From Psychrosphaera sp. F3M07 (GTDB taxonomy: Bacteria; Pseudomonadota; Gammaproteobacteria; Enterobacterales; Alteromonadaceae): 64,000 nt of DNA. Numbering within the stretch: the first letter of the stretch is position 1; every line of letters begins with the position of its first letter. A program made the translations under genes and the position numbers. The notes beneath the pieces are model-generated. The model was not told the origin of the DNA. It made no database searches and was given only the letters and a program-made list of their open reading frames with translations. The stretch spans positions 243,173 through 307,172 of the forward strand of contig NZ_JAHKPJ010000021.1 in NCBI RefSeq assembly GCF_018860345.1, in the 5' to 3' direction. Positions 56,830 through 64,000 of the stretch are shown here, piece by piece.

Positions 56830-59664
56830 ATGAATATAGTTAAACCTCTGCAACTTAGTGTATTACACAAATCTTTTACTTATTTAGAGAAGGATATCTT
56901 TGCTGTATCCATTCCAATTGCATTTTCTTTGATTGATGGTGAAATATTATTAGAGCAAAAATTATGGGAAACAATAGGAGAGCAATTAGATGGTGATGTT
57001 TTTGACGGCGCAATGCCAAAACAAGCTGGAGAAGTCTTAGTTTGTGGTGACTTTATCGCCCCTAATAATCAAGCCGTGAATGCCGGTTCTGTGCATTTAA
57101 AACTATCAGTAAAAGACAAAAACGATAGTTACCAGGTTCAAGTTGATAAAGAGTTAGCCGTATTTGGTGATAGACATTGGTACAAATTGTTAGGCGCAGG
57201 CATAACACCTAGTTCTCCTAAAACTTTTTCAGAAATGCCAATAACCTATCAAAATGCTTATGGTGGAGATGGTTACTCATTTAACCCAGTAGGAAAAGGT
57301 TTTAAAGCAATAGATACCGATACTGGTGAAGTTCAATTTTTACCTAATGTTGAGTATAAAAACAGCTTAATAACGTCAAGTTCAAGACAAGTTCAACCAG
57401 CCAGTTTGGGTCGTGTAGACATTATGTGGCAACCTAGAGTTGATAAAGCTGGTACTTATGACCAAGAGTATTTAGATAACCAAATGCCGGGCTTAGCCAA
57501 CGATATCAGTTGGGAGTATTATAACGACGCAGCAGAAGATCAATGGCTTAATGGATTTTTTAAAGGTTCTGAGCATTATTCTATTACTAACATGCATGCT
57601 GAACATAAAAAGTTTGAAGGGGTTCTTCCACAGGTTTACGGTCGTGCATTTGTAAATCAAACTTCAATTAATGTTGAAACTAATGAATTGGAAACACAGT
57701 TTAAAGAGATCCCCACTAAGATGGATACATTGTGGCTTTTTCCAAATGCTGTCATGGGGGTGATGATATACCGTGGAACAATCGAAGCTCATTCAGATGA
57801 TGGTTCAGATGTAAGTGCATTATTATTAGCTTGTGAAAATCGAGATGATCAGCCTAGAACACTCAAGCATTACCAAGATCAGTTAACAAAACGGCTTGAC
57901 CCAGTTCATGGCTATAAATACGCTTTATTTTCCTCACCTTTAATAGCTAATGGAATGACTTGTGGATTTAAACAAATTCAAGAAGAATATGATTTTCCTT
58001 TAGAAATGTTAGGTAAATCTAATATAGATGAATTTGCAGACAATAAACGTAAGGAAATGAGTAACCAACTAGATGATGCTAAGTTACAAATTATTGAACA
58101 ATGCAAAGCAATGGGGGTTGATCCAACTCCATACATTGATCAAATCAATAATCCTGAAAAAGCACCAGAACAAATAAAAATAGAAGCTTTAATGGAAAAA
58201 ATGGCACCCGGTATGGTAACTGCCCCCAATAATATAGATATTTTTAATATCGACTTATCGGTCATGGATGAGATAAAAGTATTTACTGACAAATTGGCAG
58301 AAGAAAAAACTGCTGCTGCAAAAGAACAGATTAAATTGGAAGTCGAAAAGTTAAAAGAAGACAAAGACTATCATTTATTCACTGACGCAATTGCTGATAT
58401 GGAGAAAAACCTTGATGAAATCGATCTCCCTCCAATGTGGCCTAGACCTAATATTAATGAACAGTTAGTTGCTGTAAAAAAACAAGTTTTAGATGCTTCA
58501 ACACAAATAGATGAAATGCGTAAGCTAGGTGTACCTGAAGAAAGATTACCAACACTAAACATTGATATCGAGTCCATTGAAAAGCAGTTGTTAGATGCAG
58601 ACCTTAAGTTAAAAGAAACTTATATCATGGGTGCCCATTTAATGGGACAGTCACGTTCTCCGCATCCAGGTCAGGAAGATATATTAAAACAAAATTTTAT
58701 AACTAAATTAAAAAACGGAGAATCATTAGTCAACGGTGATTATGCCTGTATAGATTTAGCCGGACAGAACTTACAAGGTTTAGATTTATCTGGTTGTTAT
58801 CTTGAGGGGGTTAATTTTACAGGTTGTGATTTATCAGAGGTTAATTTTACAGGCGCAATATTAGCAGGTTCAAACTTAACGGATGCAAAACTACATAATA
58901 CAAATTGCAAAGGCGCCAACATAGGTGCCACTAATTTGACACGAACAGACTTGTTTCAATGTAATTTTGTCAATGCACAACTGGGTAATGCTATTTTTAA
59001 TGAAACCAAACTAGTTAATTGTGTATTAGATAATATGACTTTTATTGATACTGGTTTTATAGATACAGTATTTGATAATACAAGCATTAAGCAATGTAAT
59101 TTTATTAACCCTACCTTTAATAAATGTACATTTATCAGTAGTGATTTAACTCAGGCCAACTTTATAAAACCAGTATTTACTAATGCTGATTTTAAAGGAG
59201 CCATACTTGATGGTGCTAATTTTGTTGAGGCAACGATCAATGAAGCTAATTTTACAACGGCACAAATGATCAATAGTCGATTTGTCGGCGGTTGTGAATT
59301 AAATAACTGTAAGTTTGTTGGCGCTGATGTTAGTAAATCTTGCCTTAGAGATAACCAAATAAATAATTCAGATTTTTCTAATTCATTATTAGATGAAGCC
59401 GATTTTAGTGGATCTAACCTTGAAAATAGTTTGTTTGTTGGAGCTAAAGCCATTCGTACTCAATTTATGAAATCGAACTTAAAAGGGGCAGATCTAACCA
59501 ACTTTAATTTAATGGAAGGGTCTTTATATAAAGCTTATGTTGTCGATGTTTGTTTTGATAGGGCAAACTTATATTGTGTTAACTTTATGGACTCTACATT
59601 AGGTAATAATAAGTATAAAGGCGCCAATCTTGATCAAACCATTTTAAAAGATTGGAGGCCATAA
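56830..59664 (+). CDS. DUF2169 and pentapeptide-repeat protein
   Basis: A 944-residue protein. Residues 1 to ~310 match the DUF2169 family (PITYQNAYGGDGYSFNPVGKG, QPASLGRVDIMWQPR), found beside VgrG and PAAR genes and thought to act as a T6SS cargo adaptor. A helical, charged middle (about 390-620) looks like a coiled coil. From about 635 to the end are pentapeptide repeats (LSGCYLEGVNFTGCDLSEVN and onwards), a right-handed quadrilateral beta-helix. It starts 4 bp after vgrG, consistent with loading onto the spike. Confidence 0.85.
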   Translation: MNIVKPLQLSVLHKSFTYLEKDIFAVSIPIAFSLIDGEILLEQKLWETIGEQLDGDVFDGAMPKQAGEVLVCGDFIAPNNQAVNAGSVHLKLSVKDKNDSYQVQVDKELAVFGDRHWYKLLGAGITPSSPKTFSEMPITYQNAYGGDGYSFNPVGKGFKAIDTDTGEVQFLPNVEYKNSLITSSSRQVQPASLGRVDIMWQPRVDKAGTYDQEYLDNQMPGLANDISWEYYNDAAEDQWLNGFFKGSEHYSITNMHAEHKKFEGVLPQVYGRAFVNQTSINVETNELETQFKEIPTKMDTLWLFPNAVMGVMIYRGTIEAHSDDGSDVSALLLACENRDDQPRTLKHYQDQLTKRLDPVHGYKYALFSSPLIANGMTCGFKQIQEEYDFPLEMLGKSNIDEFADNKRKEMSNQLDDAKLQIIEQCKAMGVDPTPYIDQINNPEKAPEQIKIEALMEKMAPGMVTAPNNIDIFNIDLSVMDEIKVFTDKLAEEKTAAAKEQIKLEVEKLKEDKDYHLFTDAIADMEKNLDEIDLPPMWPRPNINEQLVAVKKQVLDASTQIDEMRKLGVPEERLPTLNIDIESIEKQLLDADLKLKETYIMGAHLMGQSRSPHPGQEDILKQNFITKLKNGESLVNGDYACIDLAGQNLQGLDLSGCYLEGVNFTGCDLSEVNFTGAILAGSNLTDAKLHNTNCKGANIGATNLTRTDLFQCNFVNAQLGNAIFNETKLVNCVLDNMTFIDTGFIDTVFDNTSIKQCNFINPTFNKCTFISSDLTQANFIKPVFTNADFKGAILDGANFVEATINEANFTTAQMINSRFVGGCELNNCKFVGADVSKSCLRDNQINNSDFSNSLLDEADFSGSNLENSLFVGAKAIRTQFMKSNLKGADLTNFNLMEGSLYKAYVVDVCFDRANLYCVNFMDSTLGNNKYKGANLDQTILKDWRP

Positions 59665-60726
59665 TTGTTAAAAGATAAATTAAGTAAAGAACAATTAGTG
59701 GCAGCAGTTAAAGGCGGCGAGCCAATTATCCAAGGTCTAGATTTATCAAATAGTGACTATCAAGGTGTTGATATAGGTGGTGGCAATTTTGAATCTGTTA
59801 ACTTCAGTAATGCTAATTTAACAGGTGCTAAGTTAAAAGAATGTAATTTTATTAACTGTGACTTTACCGGGGCTATTCTTAACAATGCTAATTTAATCTT
59901 GGCGAACTTTATAGAACCAAAAGGTCAAGGCATTAGGGTTACTGGTTGTGACCTTAGATTAGCAAACTTTATAGATGCAAAATTTGACCAAGCTGACTTT
60001 TCTAATAGTAATTTTGAAAATACCAGCTTTATAAATCCTAGTTTGCAGTCGGCAAAATTCATAGAGGCAAAGTTAGATCAGAGTTCGTTTATTAATGCTG
60101 ATATATCTATGAGTAATTGGACCAAATCCACAGCGTTTAGAGTAAATTTTTTAGAGTGTAATGTTAAAGACATAGATTTAAGTGAAGTTAACTGGGAGTT
60201 ACCTTTTTTTCAAAAAGCTGATTTTACAAATTATGACTTTACTAAGGTCGGTTTTATAAAGCCGCAATTCCAAGAAACAGTTTTGAGTGGGACCAACTTT
60301 ACAGGAATGGATATATCTCAAGCTGGATTTATGGAAGCCGATTTAACGGCGGCAAATTTCAGTCAGGTACAAGCATTACAAGCTAATTTTATTAAGGCTA
60401 ATTTGACTAGAGCTAACTTTAGTCACTCAAAAATGCAACAAACGTTAATGCAAGAAGCTAATTTAACTAAAGTGAACTTTACAAAAATTCTTGCTGAACA
60501 AGCGTTAATGGTTAAAACAGATTGTACCGGTGCTGTATTTGATGGGGCCGATTTAACATATGTTGATTTTAGCCATGCAAATTTAACCAACGCAGATTTA
60601 TCGAACACTAAGTTATACAGAACTAATTTACATGAAGTGATTGAGCAAGACACGATTTGGCGAAATGCTAATAGAAGCGTGGCACTTGAAACAGATAAAA
60701 CTAAACAAAAAGCCGAGCAGTGGTAA
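59665..60726 (+). CDS. Pentapeptide-repeat protein
   Basis: A 353-residue protein made almost wholly of pentapeptide repeats (A/C-D/N-F/L-x-x), for example NFESVNFSNANLTGAKLKEC. The fold should be a long four-sided beta-helix. It starts with TTG immediately after the TAA of the previous gene, with a perfect GGAGG six bases upstream, so translation is coupled. It and the 56830 gene may form a two-part adaptor or shaft. Some pentapeptide proteins mimic DNA; nothing here shows that. Confidence 0.85.
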   Translation: MLKDKLSKEQLVAAVKGGEPIIQGLDLSNSDYQGVDIGGGNFESVNFSNANLTGAKLKECNFINCDFTGAILNNANLILANFIEPKGQGIRVTGCDLRLANFIDAKFDQADFSNSNFENTSFINPSLQSAKFIEAKLDQSSFINADISMSNWTKSTAFRVNFLECNVKDIDLSEVNWELPFFQKADFTNYDFTKVGFIKPQFQETVLSGTNFTGMDISQAGFMEADLTAANFSQVQALQANFIKANLTRANFSHSKMQQTLMQEANLTKVNFTKILAEQALMVKTDCTGAVFDGADLTYVDFSHANLTNADLSNTKLYRTNLHEVIEQDTIWRNANRSVALETDKTKQKAEQW

Positions 60727-60753
60727 TTGCTTTGACTTACATGGGAGGTCGTC

Positions 60754-61398
60754 GTGACTAGTACATTAACAAAACATGATCATTCAATTCAACAGACTGA
60801 AATTGCTGTAGTTCAAGGCGGCTTTGGTAAAGATTTTATGGTGTTGTATTCACAAGGCTGTGTCAGAGCTAAATTGGCATTTAGTTGTTTAGTAACGCCA
60901 GAACCTGGCGATAAAGTATTAGTTAGCACCGGAAATGATTTATATATTCTTGCCATTATTGAACGTCCTACTAACGACGATATGAAACTTCAATTTCCTG
61001 CCGATGTTTCATTAGTTGCTAAACATGGGAAGATTAATTTATCAGGTCGTGAGGGCATAGACATAACCAGTCCTTCACAAACCAATTTAACAACAAATAA
61101 ATTGGCAATTAATAGTTTAAATACTTCAATAATAAGTAATGAGTTATCTGTCCGTGGCGATAAAGTAGTGAGCCAATGGCGTGAAGTAAATTCTATTTCG
61201 AAAGCGTTTAATTTTATAACAGATTGTTTAACGCAACGAATGAAAAATAGCTTTAAAACGGTGGATGGGGTTGATCAGCAAACTAGCCTTAACTTTATGC
61301 AAACCATTAAAAAAACGCTTTCAATTCGCTCTAGAGACGCATTAATCACGGCTCGAAAAGACGTGAAAATTGACGGCGAACGAATTCATATGGGCTAG
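60754..61398 (+). CDS. DUF3540-like T6SS accessory protein
   Basis: A 214-residue protein resembling DUF3540, a family found in T6SS loci with DUF2169 and DUF4150. It has an N-terminal OB-like part (LVTPEPGDKVLVSTGNDLYILAI), then beta-helix-like strands (VSLVAKHGKINLSGREGIDI) and a late LSIRSRDALITARKDVKIDG. This resembles a shortened VgrG spike needle. The start is GTG with GGGAGG upstream. A spike-extension or cargo-tip role is inferred. Confidence 0.75.
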   Translation: MTSTLTKHDHSIQQTEIAVVQGGFGKDFMVLYSQGCVRAKLAFSCLVTPEPGDKVLVSTGNDLYILAIIERPTNDDMKLQFPADVSLVAKHGKINLSGREGIDITSPSQTNLTTNKLAINSLNTSIISNELSVRGDKVVSQWREVNSISKAFNFITDCLTQRMKNSFKTVDGVDQQTSLNFMQTIKKTLSIRSRDALITARKDVKIDGERIHMG

Positions 61399-61406
61399 GG
61401 GGTAAT

Positions 61407-61820
61407 ATGGTTTTTGCTACAACACAAATGGGTGGGTTAAACATGGCAATGCCAGACGTATGTTTAACGCCGATACCTTCGCCTGTTGGTCCAATACCAA
61501 CACCGATACCTTACCCTAATATAGCCGTACCAATGACAGCTATTCCGTCACAGGTGAAAGTGTTAACGTTGGCCATGCCTAACCATAACATGATGACTAT
61601 AACGCCTATGAGTAATGGTGATAACGGCGGTTTAATGATGAATCCATTATCCGGTATGGTGATGGGACCACAAAGGCAATTGTTAGGCAGTGTTAAAACA
61701 TTCATGGGTGGGTTACCAGCTAACAAAATGCTCGGGTTATCTGGACAAAATGGCATGATGCCAGGCGCGTTTGGTATGACACTGGCACCGTCACAAGTAA
61801 AAGTAATGATATTGGCATAA
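61407..61820 (+). CDS. PAAR-like protein (DUF4150)
   Basis: A 137-residue Met/Pro/Gly-rich protein of the DUF4150 PAAR-like type: CLTPIPSPVGPIPTPIPYPN and repeated short strands such as PSQVKVLTLAMPNHNMM. PAAR-like proteins cap the VgrG spike and join effectors to it. It has no C-terminal toxin, so the effector must be separate. GGGGG precedes the ATG. It completes the DUF2169-PPR-DUF3540-DUF4150 set. Confidence 0.85.
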   Translation: MVFATTQMGGLNMAMPDVCLTPIPSPVGPIPTPIPYPNIAVPMTAIPSQVKVLTLAMPNHNMMTITPMSNGDNGGLMMNPLSGMVMGPQRQLLGSVKTFMGGLPANKMLGLSGQNGMMPGAFGMTLAPSQVKVMILA

Positions 61821-61875
61821 TGTCATCGTTAATAAATAATAATAATTTCTTATTAAAATAGAAGGAAAGTAGCGG

Positions 61876-63198
61876 ATGAGTTTCTATAACTTGCGTCCAT
61901 TTTTAAACTGGGGACTTATGATTGCAGCTATTTTAGGTGTGATCTATATTGGTTATTCACAGAGTAATACCAGCAATGTAATGAGAATCGCATCTGGTGA
62001 AAGAGGCAGTTACTTATATTCTGTAGGAAAGGAATTAAAACTAGCGATAGAACAATACACTGATTACAAAGTTGAATTAGTGGTTAGCCGAAGTTCAACG
62101 TTCAATCGTGGCGTTTTGCAATCAGGTAAAGCTGATGTCGCAATAATATCACCAGCGGCTAGTTCGATGACGAATATGTCTGTGGTTGTTCCAATCTCAA
62201 AAAGCTATATCCACGTCATAGTAAAAGAAAATAGTGCGATAAACTCAATTTCAAACCTGGCTGGCCATCGAATCTCGCTTGGTGCTTTACAAAGTGATCA
62301 TCGCCAAAATGCGCTTAAGTTACTAAACCACTATAGAGTAGAAGAAAAAACTTTGCGCAATACAGAAGTATCACACCTTGAGCTTTTAGAAGGTAACAAC
62401 CTTGATGGGGCAATAATAACCTCAAGTTTTAAAGATGAATATCTGCAAAAGCTCATGGCAAGTGGACATTTTAAACTTATTGAAATTGAAGCGGCTGAAG
62501 GCGTAGCAACATCTTACCCGTATTTGAACGCTAATACATTACCGGTTGGTGTTTACCCTTCTATAATGGGACCTATGCCAACAAAGTCTTTATCTATATT
62601 AAGTACGGATGCGTTATTAGTAACTCGTACAGATGCGCCATCATTGTTAGTTGAAGGTTTATTAACGGCATTGTTAAATAAAGATGTAAGTGAAAAATTT
62701 CCTTTAATAAAACAATGGTTAAACACAACAGGTGGTATTTTACCAAGTTTAGATACACATGAAGCTGCATTACATATATTTAATCCTTATTCAAAATTAC
62801 AAAAAACGGCCTACGCATTTTTACTTCAACTTTGGATATATAAGTGGGTTATTTTATGTATAACCATTTTAATCCTAAGCGCTGTTTCTCGATGGTTTGA
62901 TATAAAAAATAGAAAAGCAGAAGAGAATAAGAAGAACAGATTTCAACGGATAGAAAAACTGTTAGAGGATATAAATCAACATGAAATGTTACAAGCCGAT
63001 ACTAAAGATTATAGGTTATTAACCAGACGCTTAGCTGAAGCTCGTAAAATTAAGCAAGACGGTATACAAATAGCCTGTGAACAAAATATGAGTAACAGCC
63101 CTGTATTTATCGCTTTCTTACAACAATGTGATCATGTAATAAAAGATATTCAATGGAAACTTTCTTTGGGCCTTGCTGGCTCTACTAACGTGGCTTAA
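61876..63198 (+). CDS. TAXI-type binding protein with membrane anchors
   Basis: A 440-residue protein with an N-terminal span (about 10-27), a periplasmic domain resembling TAXI (TRAP-associated immunogenic) binding proteins (MRIASGERGSYLYSVGKELK, KADVAIISPA, ISLGALQSDHRQNALKLLNHY), a second span (about 317-338), and a cytosolic helical tail of ~95 residues. Free TAXI proteins feed TRAP transporters; here no transporter gene is adjacent and the domain is anchored at both ends. It follows the PAAR-like gene by 55 bp. It could be a sensor or an immunity protein; the role is unknown. Confidence 0.7.
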   Translation: MSFYNLRPFLNWGLMIAAILGVIYIGYSQSNTSNVMRIASGERGSYLYSVGKELKLAIEQYTDYKVELVVSRSSTFNRGVLQSGKADVAIISPAASSMTNMSVVVPISKSYIHVIVKENSAINSISNLAGHRISLGALQSDHRQNALKLLNHYRVEEKTLRNTEVSHLELLEGNNLDGAIITSSFKDEYLQKLMASGHFKLIEIEAAEGVATSYPYLNANTLPVGVYPSIMGPMPTKSLSILSTDALLVTRTDAPSLLVEGLLTALLNKDVSEKFPLIKQWLNTTGGILPSLDTHEAALHIFNPYSKLQKTAYAFLLQLWIYKWVILCITILILSAVSRWFDIKNRKAEENKKNRFQRIEKLLEDINQHEMLQADTKDYRLLTRRLAEARKIKQDGIQIACEQNMSNSPVFIAFLQQCDHVIKDIQWKLSLGLAGSTNVA

Positions 63199-63218
63199 AA
63201 ACGGAATTACGTGTAATT

Positions 63219-64000
63219 ATGAACACAAAAGACTTTGTTAAATTTACGTTGTCAGCTTCCATTTTAAGTATTGGAATATCTGGTTGCAGCTCATTGTTAG
63301 GTAATGATGAAGAAACAAAAGCAGATCAAAATATGGATGTTGAAGTAGAACTTCCAACTGACTCATTTGTTAAAGTTTTACCTGATTTTCAGGCTTTAGA
63401 TCCTTTATACGACTTAGGTTTTGAAGGTGATTTTGACAAAGGTATGACTGCATATAATGAAAAAAGGTATAGCTTAGCGTTAACCGAATGGTACCCACTA
63501 GCCAAAGAGAGAGACGCTCGAGCAGAATACTATATAGGCATTATGTATTTAAATGGGTTAGGCATGCCGGTGAATTACAAACAAGGGACTATTTGGATTC
63601 AGCGTAGTGCGAGTCAAGGTTATGCTGAAGCACAGTTTGAGTTTGGTAATTTATATGTTGCTGGTCAAAAAATAGAGCAAAATTATGATCAAGCCATTCG
63701 TTGGTTATTATCAGCAGCTAGACAAGGTCATGCTGGTGCACAATTTAATTATGGTTTGTTATATCAACAAGGCAAAGTTCCTTTATCTTCTAACCTTATG
63801 GAAGTGTATAAACAATCACGCTCTCAAACGTTTAACGATCAACAAGCATTTAAATGGTATACATCAGCAGCAACTCAAGGACATGGTGCAGCCCAGAATA
63901 ATTTAGCATGGATGTATTTATATGGACGAGGTGTCGCACAAAGCGATCAGTTAGCATTGAAATGGTATACCGAAGCAGCAAATCAAGGTGTGATAGATGC
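63219..64000 (+). CDS. Sel1-repeat lipoprotein, truncated by the window edge
   Basis: The open frame begins at ATG 63219 and runs off the right end, so only about 260 residues are seen. It has a lipoprotein signal peptide with lipobox ISGC (Cys23). Then come Sel1-like repeats of about 36 residues: AEYYIGIMYLNGLGMPVNYK, AEAQFEFGNLYVAGQKIEQN, AGAQFNYGLLYQQGKV, AAQNNLAWMYLYGRGVAQSD. Such alpha-alpha solenoids bind other proteins. A scaffold or effector-immunity role in the T6SS is possible but not shown. Confidence 0.85.
   Translation, partial: MNTKDFVKFTLSASILSIGISGCSSLLGNDEETKADQNMDVEVELPTDSFVKVLPDFQALDPLYDLGFEGDFDKGMTAYNEKRYSLALTEWYPLAKERDARAEYYIGIMYLNGLGMPVNYKQGTIWIQRSASQGYAEAQFEFGNLYVAGQKIEQNYDQAIRWLLSAARQGHAGAQFNYGLLYQQGKVPLSSNLMEVYKQSRSQTFNDQQAFKWYTSAATQGHGAAQNNLAWMYLYGRGVAQSDQLALKWYTEAANQGVID

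Noticed and set aside
58740-60700. Tandem DNA repeats in the pentapeptide-repeat genes
   Set aside because: The periodicity is at protein level (five residues); the DNA is diverged, so this is not a tandem DNA repeat or CRISPR array.
63685-63906. 73-residue plus-strand frame near the right end
   Set aside because: It lies in another frame of the Sel1-repeat gene that starts at 63219, whose repeats continue right through it.
39603-64000. Contractile prophage tail or extracellular injection system instead of a T6SS
   Set aside because: TssJ, TssK, TssL and TssM are present, which define a membrane-anchored T6SS; no phage structural, lysis or integrase genes are seen.

Overview
The window is a 64 kb chromosomal segment of an AT-rich gammaproteobacterium. 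Protein sequences and gene order (ubiG-gyrA-serC-aroA-cmk-rpsA, nrdAB next to ubiG, ppsR/ppsA, yfbR-alaA) point to the order Alteromonadales, most likely a marine Colwellia/Thalassotalea-like member of the Colwelliaceae. This assignment is inferred from sequence character, not from a database search. Genes are tightly packed. I see no rRNA, tRNA, CRISPR array, insertion sequence or prophage.

Region 1 (1-9.7 kb): a GGDEF diguanylate cyclase; a minus-strand operon alaA-yfbR-dgt with two overlapping HD-domain nucleotide hydrolases; a plus-strand three-gene envelope operon (LRAT-like papain-fold protein, Bax-like glucosaminidase, periplasmic protein); a YfaE-type ferredoxin; and speD-speE. Region 2 (9.7-17.5 kb): speB-speA, divergent from speD-speE, forms a complete arginine-to-spermidine locus whose SpeD is of the eukaryotic type. 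It is followed by class Ia ribonucleotide reductase nrdA-nrdB with two NrdR-like boxes, then ubiG. Region 3 (17.8-34 kb): housekeeping genes gyrA, serC-aroA, cmk and rpsA, a MATE exporter, an LMW-PTP with a class II DAHP synthase, an HGSNAT-like membrane protein, and the divergent ppsR/ppsA pair. Region 4 (34-39 kb): a LexA-box-controlled sulA with a YchJ-like gene, a 7TMR-DISM/EAL c-di-GMP protein, and an unusual outer-membrane beta-barrel protein with two SPOR domains.

Region 5 (39.6-64 kb, running off the edge) is a type VI secretion system on the plus strand: tssB-tssC-hcp, a terminator, then tssJ-K-L-M, a second sheath protein that is a TssB-TssC fusion, a second divergent Hcp, tssE-F-G, vgrG, a DUF2169/pentapeptide-repeat protein, a pentapeptide-repeat protein, DUF3540, a DUF4150 PAAR-like protein, a TAXI-type membrane-anchored binding protein and a Sel1-repeat lipoprotein. 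tssA, tssH and an obvious toxin are not in the window.

The most unusual feature is the triad of fused sheath paralogue, second Hcp and TssE. It recalls the duplicated sheath and tube proteins used near the baseplate in extracellular contractile injection systems, and may describe a specialised baseplate-proximal layer in this T6SS.
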